A stretch of DNA of 5,857 bases from Methanobacteriota archaeon (lineage in GTDB: Archaea > Halobacteriota > Methanosarcinia > Methanosarcinales > Methanosarcinaceae), in NCBI GenBank assembly GCA_030837265.1, contig JAUPKV010000563.1:1-5857 (forward strand). Reading direction: 5' to 3'. A model generated the notes under the pieces. The model searched no databases. It was not told the origin of the DNA and saw only the letters and a list, made by a program, of their open reading frames with translations. The position numbers and the translations under genes are program-made. Below, piece by piece: positions 1 through 5,777 of the stretch (position 1 is the first letter of the stretch; every line of letters starts with the position of its first letter).

Positions 1-53
1 GTCGACGTAAGGTGTTTTTTGTAAAAAACTACTTTGCAAATTAACAACTTCTG

Positions 54-308
54 TCAAATTAAGGTAAGAATGGACTCTCCATTCCATTCAAAATCCGCAG
101 CGATTCCATTGCCGGAAAGTTCTCCACTTTCTCCCGATGGGACATAGATGCCGTACTCCTGAAGACCTTGCTTCATGCATTCAAATCTATCAGGTGTAAC
201 ACCAGAATATGTTACGGATTCGCAACCTCCTCCAAACTGTGCTTGTGCTAATCCAACAGAAAAAGTTAAGCATAGCACTAGGAGACAAGCTATCGATTTG
301 CTTTTCAT
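54..308 (-). CDS. Small predicted secreted protein, unknown function
   Basis: An 84-residue protein of unknown role. Residues 1-23 form a typical Sec signal peptide: basic start (MKSKS), hydrophobic core to about residue 20, and an AQA-type cleavage site before Gln24. The mature part would be about 61 residues, rich in Gly and acidic residues, with two cysteines (29 and 44) that could form a disulfide outside the cell. The start is supported by a G-run (315-319) six bases upstream of the ATG. The end (ILTLI then stop) is abrupt. Another frame is open from there to the window edge, so a truncated or frameshifted longer protein is possible but not shown. The signal peptide and ribosome site make a real gene likely. 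I do not recognise a named family. Confidence 0.7.
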   Translation of the reverse strand: MKSKSIACLLVLCLTFSVGLAQAQFGGGCESVTYSGVTPDRFECMKQGLQEYGIYVPSGESGELSGNGIAADFEWNGESILTLI

Positions 309-341
309 TCTTAACCCCCAATATTAATTTGACTTTTCGAG

Positions 342-367
342 TAGACAGCTTAATAGACAGCTTAATA
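342..367. repeat. Short tandem repeat, 12-base unit, two copies
   Basis: The unit AGACAGCTTAAT occurs twice head to tail (343-354 and 355-366), with one matching base on each side. It lies in the probable 5' leader of the small secreted-protein gene. It is a perfect duplication, most simply replication slippage; no function is evident. Confidence 0.75.
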
Positions 368-436
368 CAGACTGAACTACATAAAGCACAAATTAATTCA
401 ATGAATTTTAATATATTAATTAATAATAATCATGTG

Positions 437-446
437 GTTTATAAGT
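437..446 (-). promoter_or_regulatory. Candidate box A (TATA) for the secreted-protein gene
   Basis: Read on the minus strand this is ACTTATAAAC, close to the archaeal box A consensus. A transcript starting about 25 bases downstream would have a leader of roughly 100 bases before the ATG at 308. The surrounding DNA is very AT-rich, so chance matches are common and other TATA-like sites exist nearby (about 410-430). Confidence 0.3.
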
Positions 447-670
447 AGTTATTCTCTGTTTACAATAAGGTTTCGTACTACTGCCATAAGTTATAATGTT
501 GCCTTCTCACACGCTATATGCTTAGTAACAGCGGAAAATTCAGTGTATAGTAGACAATACAAAGGATTCTAAAAAATCAACGAAAAAGTTTCAATTTAAA
601 TATTCTTTTAGGCCAAAGCTAGCTTAACAGAATTAAGTATCAAAGCACCTCAGTTATTGGAGCTATATTG

Positions 671-680
671 ATATATAAAA
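671..680 (+). promoter_or_regulatory. Candidate box A for the first MscS gene
   Basis: ATATATAAAA is a good archaeal TATA match, centred about 23-27 bases ahead of the ATG at 699. Archaeal transcription normally starts about 25 bases downstream of box A, so the transcript would begin at or within a few bases of the start codon. No Shine-Dalgarno site lies upstream of 699. Together these suggest a leaderless or very short-leader mRNA. Confidence 0.5.
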
Positions 681-698
681 GACATTATATTTATCTGC

Positions 699-1655
699 AT
701 GAGGGTAATGAGGAGACTGAACACTTTTATTCTGTTAATCTTGATACTTTTTATCGCATATATTCGATACCTAACTGATTTTTATATCTCCGAGGACCGG
801 TATCTACTGGATGCATTTCTCATCTCTTTAATTGTAGTTTTTCTAGCCTATATAATAAATTCAATTACCGGAAATTTTATTCTTAGAAGAATATCGACTG
901 CCAGAGAGAGGTACACTCTGAGGAAAACTGCATCTATACTTATTACAGTACTTGCTCTTGCCTTCCTTTTTGCGATCTGGATTGAGAGAACTAGCACCCT
1001 GTTTATTGCCTACGGAATTCTGAGCGCCGGAGTTGCAATTGCACTTCAGGATGTTCTGAGGAATATAGCAGGAGGAATTCTCCTGGTTGTAGCTCGTCCT
1101 TTTAAAGCAGGAGATAGAATTCAGGTGGGAGATACCACAGGCGATGTGCTGGATATAGGAAGTTTCAACACTACAATTATGGAAATCAGAGAATGGGTGG
1201 ATGCAGATCAGTACACTGGCAGAATTCTCAGTGTTCCGAATAGTTTTGCTCTCAACCAGACAATAAAAAATTATACAAGGGATTATTCGTTCATCTGGGA
1301 TGAAATCCGCATCCTACTGATTTATGGCAGCAACTGGAAAAAAGCTAAAGAAATTGCTCTCAGAGCTGCAGGCCCAGTTGTAGGAGAGTTCGAAGACCTG
1401 GCACGGAGAGAACTCCTGCTTATGGGAAAAAGATACTTCTTTACGACCTACGATGTACGAACAAACCTTTATATGAAAATGGAGGAAAACTGGATCGAAA
1501 TGCGGTTAAGATATGTAGTAGAGCCCAGGAAAAGGAGAGCCATCAGCCATCTTTTAATCTCAAATATTCTTGAAGCTCTTGAGAAAGAAGAGGATATTAT
1601 GGTGGGGACCGCAGTAGGTGTCGATATAATTAACACTTCAGAGAAGGGTACATAA
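699..1655 (+). CDS. MscS-family mechanosensitive ion channel
   Basis: A 318-residue membrane channel of the small-conductance mechanosensitive family, expected to open under membrane tension and release solutes during hypo-osmotic shock. Hydrophobic segments lie at about residues 8-26, 36-58, 76-95 and 100-133. The last is the pore helix, rich in Gly and Ala (GILSAGVAIALQ, then RNIAGGILLV). It runs into the family signature RPFKAGDRIQVG (133-144) and the beta domain with SVPNS (178-182). The cytoplasmic alpha/beta domain fills residues 195-315. An insertion-like stretch (EWVDADQYTGR, 165-175) replaces the short loop of E. coli MscS before the PN motif. The start is uncertain: ATG at 699 has no ribosome site, and ATG at 708 is also in frame, only nine bases later. 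The second MscS in this window has a different transmembrane layout, so the two are not a recent duplication. Confidence 0.93.
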   Translation: MRVMRRLNTFILLILILFIAYIRYLTDFYISEDRYLLDAFLISLIVVFLAYIINSITGNFILRRISTARERYTLRKTASILITVLALAFLFAIWIERTSTLFIAYGILSAGVAIALQDVLRNIAGGILLVVARPFKAGDRIQVGDTTGDVLDIGSFNTTIMEIREWVDADQYTGRILSVPNSFALNQTIKNYTRDYSFIWDEIRILLIYGSNWKKAKEIALRAAGPVVGEFEDLARRELLLMGKRYFFTTYDVRTNLYMKMEENWIEMRLRYVVEPRKRRAISHLLISNILEALEKEEDIMVGTAVGVDIINTSEKGT

Positions 1656-1660
1656 GGCAT

Positions 1661-1670
1661 CCTTCTTTTT
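1661..1670 (+). terminator. Possible T-rich terminator after the first MscS gene
   Basis: CCTTCTTTTT begins five bases after the stop codon. Archaeal RNA polymerase can stop at short T-tracts without a hairpin. The tract is short (five T in a row), so this is suggestive only. Confidence 0.3.
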
Positions 1671-1743
1671 AACCGCTGACACCCCCGAAATCACATCCGG
1701 AATAATAAAATAGATGCAGATACTCGTAAAACATTTTATCTCA

Positions 1744-1861
1744 ATATCTAGTGCACCGATTCCAAAACGAATCCATTAATGAAAGAAAAAATTCATTGAT
1801 CAATGGACAGATTTAAAGGTGCAGGTTTGTGAGTGTATTTTGGAATCGAAGCACTAGAGAT
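1744..1861. repeat. Nested inverted repeat (large hairpin) in intergenic region
   Basis: The outer arms 1744-1767 and 1838-1861 pair at 21 of 24 positions, including an unbroken 11-base match (CGATTCCAAAA with TTTTGGAATCG). Inside lies a second hairpin: TCCATTAATGAA (1772-1783) pairs fully with 1792-1807, apart from a four-base GATC bulge, around an A-rich eight-base loop. A small competing stem, GATTC/GAATC (1758-1762 with 1769-1773), overlaps the outer left arm. The element could be a structured leader or small RNA, a decayed miniature transposable element, or a protein-binding site. No coding frame explains it. Confidence 0.6.
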
Positions 1862-1877
1862 CATAAGAAGAGGTGCA

Positions 1878-1893
1878 ATTAGTTTAAACTAAT
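1878..1893. promoter_or_regulatory. Perfect 16-base palindrome, candidate operator
   Basis: ATTAGTTTAAACTAAT reads the same on both strands over all 16 bases and ends 40 bases before the DUF421 start codon, where an archaeal promoter would sit. Its TTTAAA core resembles a TATA element, so a dimeric regulator bound here could compete with TBP. No regulator gene is seen nearby. AT-rich DNA gives palindromes by chance, but 16 perfect bases is long. Confidence 0.4.
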
Positions 1894-1933
1894 ATCCATA
1901 AATTCACTCGTTTTAAAGGGGAGAACTATAGCT

Positions 1934-2447
1934 ATGGGCTTATTCTTCAATAGCTGGAATGATCTGGTAAGGGTCTTAGTACTCGGAATTTTGGGATACA
2001 TCTCACTTGTACTCTTATTAATAGTTTCCGGAAACCGCACACTTTCCAAACTTAATGCATTTGATTTTGTAATAACAATTGCACTCGGATCTACGTTCGG
2101 ATCACTTCTTCTGAATAAAAGCGTTGCACTCGTAGAAGGAGTAACTACTTTTGCAGTCCTGATAGGTCTGCAATATACAGTTTCCTGGATAACAATAAGG
2201 TCAGATACTGTTAAAAGAATAATAAAATGAGCCATCCCTTGTATATTATAATGGGGAATATCTTAAAGATTCTATGAAGTGTTCTAGAGTTATTGAAAGT
2301 GAAATCCAGCAGTCTGTGAGGAATCAAGGATATGCTAATCTGGAAAGTGTAGAGGCTGTTGTCCTTGAGACTGATGGCAGTTTCTCAATCATAAGTCAAT
2401 CGGAGAACGAAGGTAAAAAACTTGATATTTCCGGACTGAGAGTTTAA
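1934..2447 (+). pseudogene. DUF421 (YetF-like) membrane protein, split by a frameshift
   Basis: The first 98 codons (1934-2230) encode the N-terminal part of a DUF421 protein: a hydrophobic segment at about residues 10-33, the motif SGNRTLSKLNAFDFVITIALGS (split here as SGNRTLSKLN and AFDFVITIALGS), then further hydrophobic segments to residue 88. That frame ends at TGA 2228-2230. The next frame, from 2226 to the stop at 2445-2447, continues the family directly: EPSLVYYNGEYL, then LESVEAVVLETDGSFSII. Joined, the parts give about 172 residues, a usual length for the short DUF421 subfamily. The second frame has a stop at 2223-2225, so the shift must lie at 2226-2230, in an A-tract. GGGGAG (1918-1923) is a ribosome site with a ten-base spacer. 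The role of the family is not settled. The break could be a true mutation, a sequence error or recoding. Confidence 0.85.
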
Positions 2448-2507
2448 ATAACTGGTTTACTTGAAAGCATATCCTATGTTACAGATTTCAAATGAGACTA
2501 GATAAGT

Positions 2508-3449
2508 TTAAAATCTGGAATTTCTCTGGGAATTTATACTAGATTCGGAATCTTTTCTGGCCCTTTTGTCTGACCTGACGTTTCCTCGAGTATCTGATTC
2601 ATATTCTTCTTCTATTGGGGGAATATTCAGAACATGGAGTTGCGGAGCCCTGATCCCATTCTTTTGGAGTTCGATCCAGGCCCTTGTGTGTACATCGGAT
2701 TCAAACTCAAATTCATCTCTTAGATCATTAACGTAAGCTTTGGCCCGCAACCTGGTGTAAAATGGCAGGGATTTGTGTAGCAGGATAACAGGGTTTTTCC
2801 TGGAGATAAAAACATATTTTGAGCTCACAACGGCTTCTCTTAAAATTCTCATTGAAGTTTTTACATCTGACTCCGACGCGATATAGAGGTCTATTACAAC
2901 CATCATTTCCGAAGCCCCATAGTTTCCACTGGCAACGGCCTCATCAAAAATAAGGCTGTTTGGAGCTGTAATAGTATTATCATCCGGTGTGACGAGTTTT
3001 GTTGCCCTTAGCCCTATATCAGTAACCTCACCATAATAGTCCCCAATGGTAATTTTGTCTCCTACATGGTAAGGTTTTTCAAATGTAATTACAACTCCTC
3101 CGACAAAGTCTGCAAAAAGGTCTTTTAGCCCAAAACCAATGCCTGCACCAATAAGTCCTGTCAAGAGAAACAGTTCTGGCCCAAATATTTTTAATATTTC
3201 CGTAAGGAAGTAATAAAAAGCAATAATATAAATTCCAAACTTTACTGCAGGAATAACCATTTTTACTTTTACCCTACCACTACGGCTCATTTTTTCCGAA
3301 GCTTTTGATAGTATGGTTGTGATAATTCTACCAAGTATGTACGCGAGGAAAAAAATCAGAAGTATATTTACGATTGTTTGTGTCTCTATGGATCTGAGAG
3401 TCTCCAGAAGTTGCTCCCTGCTTGTGTCTACAGTGTTTCTATCTACCAT
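2508..3449 (-). CDS. MscS-family mechanosensitive channel, partner of an ATPase
   Basis: A 313-residue channel with three hydrophobic segments, at about residues 26-47, 66-88 and 92-121, as in classical MscS. The pore helix is Gly-rich (GLIGAGIGFGLKDLFADFVGGVV). It is followed by the family signature EKPYHVGDKITIG (124-136), the beta domain with TAPNS (161-165), and an alpha/beta domain to about residue 275. A hydrophilic tail of about 35 residues (279-313), first acidic (EEEYESD) then basic and Ser/Asn-rich, looks disordered and is absent from minimal MscS proteins. The ATG follows the ATPase stop codon with no gap (TAAATG), so its translation is probably coupled to that gene. It converges on the broken DUF421 gene, with 60 bases between the two stops. 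Confidence 0.93.
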   Translation of the reverse strand: MVDRNTVDTSREQLLETLRSIETQTIVNILLIFFLAYILGRIITTILSKASEKMSRSGRVKVKMVIPAVKFGIYIIAFYYFLTEILKIFGPELFLLTGLIGAGIGFGLKDLFADFVGGVVITFEKPYHVGDKITIGDYYGEVTDIGLRATKLVTPDDNTITAPNSLIFDEAVASGNYGASEMMVVIDLYIASESDVKTSMRILREAVVSSKYVFISRKNPVILLHKSLPFYTRLRAKAYVNDLRDEFEFESDVHTRAWIELQKNGIRAPQLHVLNIPPIEEEYESDTRGNVRSDKRARKDSESSINSQRNSRF

Positions 3450-4523
3450 TTACCATACCAGCCTTAACTTTTCCAGATATGCAATCACACTCCTCAAGGC
3501 TTCAGGTCTGATTCGGAAGGAATTATCTTCACTTTGGGAAACTAGTTCCTGGTTTAGAAGCCGGAAGAGAACTTTGTCGGTTCTTAATACAGAATCAATC
3601 ATCTCGATTATTTCACTCATTTTCAGGCTTTGGTATGAGAGAATAAGGCTTAGGACAAACGCCTCTTCGTGTTCAAGCTCTATATTGTACGAAAAGTTGC
3701 CTATGTTATCCGGCTTTATGTGAGGATAATCTAGCCCAAGTTCCCAGACTCTTAGTGCAACACCAGGGTTACCTTTTGATTCCAGGTGAATTTTTTCGAA
3801 TATCCTGTTCTCAGCGATTTTTTCTTTTTCTTCCTGTTCCTTTTTTTCTTCTTCTTTTTCATTCAGAAAATATTTCTTAAGATAATGAGTGTTTATTCTC
3901 AAAATAGGGATTGCAATTTTCCTGCCTATGGAGGAGAGTTCAATCGGATACTCCGTTATATACATAAAGGGTTCTTTTTCTAACTCCCCACCACTATCAA
4001 ATATAATTTCCCCTTCTTCATATCTTCCGAGAATAAAGGGTTTAAGATCTTTTTTTTCAAAAGGAGGAATAATGATCTGTATCGGAAAGTATTTTCCAAG
4101 ATCAAAGGCCTCATTAAGGTATTTCCAGGAATAAAGGTTCCATGTAGTGACAAATATCCTGTTCTGAGAACTAACCATATCCAGAAACTCGTAAAATATC
4201 TCGAAGCCACCAGGTTTTCTCACGTAAAGAAAGTGACAGTTATCCAGAAGTACTACCCTTTTTGTGTCTTCGGGGAGGAAAATTTCCTTTTTATCCCGGA
4301 CAATTTCAGAGAAAGTAAATTTTGTCGCCCTGTTTAGGTTTAGTTTCTCAATCTCATTAATTAGAGTGGTTTTTCCACCAAACAGTCCGGCTATAATGGC
4401 TACGTTAAGTTTTTTTCCAACCTCAAAGTCAGCAATTGCTACCTGGATTTCTCCTATTTCTTCCCGCAGTCCGAGAATATCGCCGAAACCCTTTTCATCG
4501 ATATTGTTAATGTGAGCCTCCAC
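3450..4523 (-). CDS. P-loop ATPase (AAA+/STAND-like) upstream of MscS
   Basis: A 357-residue soluble nucleotide-binding protein, not matched to a named family. Walker A is AGLFGGKT (45-52), which fits the general P-loop pattern with Ala first and an extra Gly. Walker B is RVVLLDN (89-95), with Asp94 followed by Asn instead of the usual acidic residue, so hydrolysis may be weak. TTWN (126-129) sits where sensor 1 would be. A highly charged Glu/Lys stretch (222-237) precedes a helical lid with SKGNPGVALRVW (249-260), the type of motif seen in archaeal AAA+/STAND ATPases. The C-terminal 70 residues look like a winged helix. No transmembrane segment is visible. The start is GTG at 4523, with AGGGGAT (4527-4533) as ribosome site. 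It is probably the first gene of a two-gene operon with the MscS channel and may modulate it; that is inference. Confidence 0.85.
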   Translation of the reverse strand: MEAHINNIDEKGFGDILGLREEIGEIQVAIADFEVGKKLNVAIIAGLFGGKTTLINEIEKLNLNRATKFTFSEIVRDKKEIFLPEDTKRVVLLDNCHFLYVRKPGGFEIFYEFLDMVSSQNRIFVTTWNLYSWKYLNEAFDLGKYFPIQIIIPPFEKKDLKPFILGRYEEGEIIFDSGGELEKEPFMYITEYPIELSSIGRKIAIPILRINTHYLKKYFLNEKEEEKKEQEEKEKIAENRIFEKIHLESKGNPGVALRVWELGLDYPHIKPDNIGNFSYNIELEHEEAFVLSLILSYQSLKMSEIIEMIDSVLRTDKVLFRLLNQELVSQSEDNSFRIRPEALRSVIAYLEKLRLVW

Positions 4524-4526
4524 TGC

Positions 4527-4533
4527 ATCCCCT
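4527..4533 (-). promoter_or_regulatory. Ribosome binding site that fixes the GTG start of the ATPase
   Basis: On the minus strand AGGGGAT lies three bases before the GTG at 4523-4521. The nearby ATG at 4528-4526 is in a different frame, and there is no in-frame ATG until well inside the protein, so GTG is the best start. The spacing is short if measured from the end of the motif, about five if measured from the GGGG. Confidence 0.5.
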
Positions 4534-4535
4534 AT

Positions 4536-4560
4536 CTTATATTTAGTATATTATACTTAA
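4536..4560 (-). promoter_or_regulatory. Candidate promoter of the ATPase-MscS operon
   Basis: The minus strand carries two overlapping TATA-like elements: AAATATAAG (4536-4544) and, further upstream, AAGTATAATATACT (4545-4558). The second includes a six-base inverted repeat around one central base (4545-4557). Because the start codon is at 4523, the upstream element fits standard archaeal spacing better and predicts a very short leader. The exact element is uncertain. Confidence 0.4.
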
Positions 4561-4659
4561 TAGGTGTCTCTATAAGATCGAAGATTGTTACTCTCAGTCT
4601 AAACTCATGCAACCATTATTCTAAATCAATGAAATTAGATGGAATATGTGTTTGTAGCC

Positions 4660-4689
4660 AAAAATTAAGAGTTGGAGTCTTGAAACTCC
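4660..4689 (-). terminator. Hairpin plus T-rich stretch after the antiporter remnant
   Basis: On the minus strand GGAGT (4689-4685) and ACTCC (4678-4674) form a five-base stem around a six-base loop, 14 bases beyond the remnant's stop codon. AATTTTT follows about eight bases later. This is the right place for a terminator. The stem is short and archaea rely mainly on the T-tract, so support is moderate. Confidence 0.4.
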
Positions 4690-4703
4690 TTCTTGAAATG
4701 CAA

Positions 4704-4934
4704 TTACTCATTTCCTGACTTTTCTAAATTAGACTTTCCGCAAAGTTTTGTGAAATAAGTTGCGTTTACTCCGTGAAGAACAATTGACATGCATATCACC
4801 AAGCTAACAACTGGCCACAATTCTTCAATTCCTGTTTGTCTCATTGAGAATCGAGCATAATAGAAAGCTGCTACTCCAATAGGACCAAACCAACCCACAA
4901 AAAGGATATCCCGGTTGTTTTTTCTTTTTTGGTC
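4704..4934 (-). pseudogene. C-terminal fragment of a CPA1/NhaP-type Na+/H+ antiporter
   Basis: The open frame from 4934 to the stop at 4704 gives 76 residues. It contains RDILFVGWFGPIGVAAFYY, the conserved GWFGP-GVA segment near the end of the membrane domain of CPA1 sodium/proton antiporters. It continues with WPVVSLVICMSIVLHGVNAT, the last membrane helix, and a short polar tail. A whole antiporter has about 400 or more residues with ten or more helices; everything before this segment is missing. The frame is closed by a stop at 4935-4937, and the DUF169 gene ends only a few bases upstream, at 4946. An in-frame GTG (4898) exists, but no ribosome site was seen, so expression as a small protein is unlikely. 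It is best read as a remnant left by deletion or recombination. The natural C-terminus and possible terminator are preserved. Confidence 0.8.
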
Positions 4935-4945
4935 TTATATGCCTT

Positions 4946-5719
4946 TCACTTTGATTTTACTATGATACGTTTTTCAGGGTATGCTATCTTGCTTCTTTTG
5001 CCAATAAAAGACTCTTCCAGATCAGTAGCCATCTGTTGAGCCAATAAAATCGGAATACCCATAATTATTAATTCTTGGGGTAGCCAGGGATTTCCTGTCG
5101 GATCAACAGGCCCGACATAAGCTGAGTCCTTAGGCGCATTCTCTGCCATGCCAGCGGGGAAAGCAAGCATCATGGAACAGGTAGGTCCACCAGGTATCAC
5201 CGTCTTAAAGAATATGTCAGAACTGTTGAATTGTGCAAGACCGCATAAGTTCCTTATTTGTTCGCTCTCTGTAAAAAGAATAAGCGATCTGATTTTTTCA
5301 GGTGCTATGTTATCATTGCAAGGACCGATGACGGTGTATTTACCAGGTGGAATTATTTTCCCTGCACGTTTCATGCTCTCTTCGAATAGTTCCGGCGACG
5401 CCTTTAAGTGTTCGGCAGCCCCACCATGGAAGTCAGGCGTGCCCACAGTCACGAAGTATTTCAGTTTCGGATGAGGTTCACTCAACCCCATCCATACAAG
5501 TCCACCTACGCAGCACTGCTCATGGGCTGCTTCAACATATATTGGAGGTGTCTCTTCAAAAAGAGCAGAAGTGTAAATTGCCTTTGCTATACAGCGGTCT
5601 ACCTTGTATGATGGTACTGCTCCCTCAGGAATTTCATCCGTGCCATAGACACATAGAGGACGTAGTTTCAACCTTCCGGCTTCTGTAAGCTTTTTCCCTA
5701 GTTCTTCAAGGTTTAGCAT
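4946..5719 (-). CDS. DUF169 (COG2043) family protein, cysteine-rich
   Basis: A 257-residue soluble protein with no signal peptide or membrane segment, assigned to DUF169 by overall pattern: RPLCVYG near the N-terminus (20-26), DRCIAKAIY (41-49), EQCCVGG (67-73), VIGPCND (130-136), NLCGLAQF (157-164) and GPTCSMMLAFPAG (178-190). The length suits the family. Seven cysteines (23, 43, 69, 70, 134, 159, 181) and several histidines suggest metal, cluster or cofactor binding. The biochemical role is unknown, as far as I know. The ATG at 5719 has a clear ribosome site, GGTGGG (5726-5731), six bases upstream. The gene upstream in the same direction ends 58 bases away, so they could be co-transcribed; the AT-rich gap (about 5750-5780) could also hold a separate promoter. 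Confidence 0.85.
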   Translation of the reverse strand: MLNLEELGKKLTEAGRLKLRPLCVYGTDEIPEGAVPSYKVDRCIAKAIYTSALFEETPPIYVEAAHEQCCVGGLVWMGLSEPHPKLKYFVTVGTPDFHGGAAEHLKASPELFEESMKRAGKIIPPGKYTVIGPCNDNIAPEKIRSLILFTESEQIRNLCGLAQFNSSDIFFKTVIPGGPTCSMMLAFPAGMAENAPKDSAYVGPVDPTGNPWLPQELIIMGIPILLAQQMATDLEESFIGKRSKIAYPEKRIIVKSK

Positions 5720-5777
5720 AATGAACCCACCAATTAACTAGCTAACATACATATTTTGAAAATTATTAAAAATATTG

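Larger units (their letters stand above)
309..698. other. AT-rich intergenic region between divergent genes
   Basis: This 390-base gap separates two divergently oriented genes and must hold both promoters. It contains the tandem repeat at 342-367, TATA-like sites near 437-446 (minus) and 671-680 (plus), and a 10-base palindrome AAGCTAGCTT at 616-625. Reading the frames by eye gave no convincing coding sequence, RNA gene or mobile-element end in 449-660. Confidence 0.6.

Noticed and set aside
1..6. GTCGAC at the very start of the window
   Set aside because: It is a SalI recognition sequence and could mark a cloned fragment end, but six bases at an arbitrary edge prove nothing.
209..448. 79-codon plus-strand frame
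   Set aside because: It overlaps the signal peptide gene antisense and then runs through AT-rich repeats; no ribosome site or protein-like composition.
616..625. AAGCTAGCTT palindrome as an operator
   Set aside because: Only ten bases, and well upstream of the box A; chance is a sufficient explanation.
1879..2235. 118-codon minus-strand frame
   Set aside because: It is the antisense shadow of the DUF421 gene, whose plus-strand frame carries clear family motifs.
2274..2447. A separate small gene starting at ATG 2274
   Set aside because: The family match begins upstream of this ATG (EPSLVYYNGEYL), so this is the C-terminal part of DUF421, not an independent gene.
3810..3870. T-rich tract on the plus strand as a repeat or terminator
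   Set aside because: It is explained by Glu/Lys codons of the ATPase on the minus strand.
4916..4932. T-rich run on the plus strand as a terminator
   Set aside because: No plus-strand gene ends nearby; on the minus strand it is a Lys/Asn-rich part of the antiporter remnant.
5148..5688. Three overlapping plus-strand frames
   Set aside because: All lie antisense to the DUF169 gene, which has the better start site and conserved motifs.
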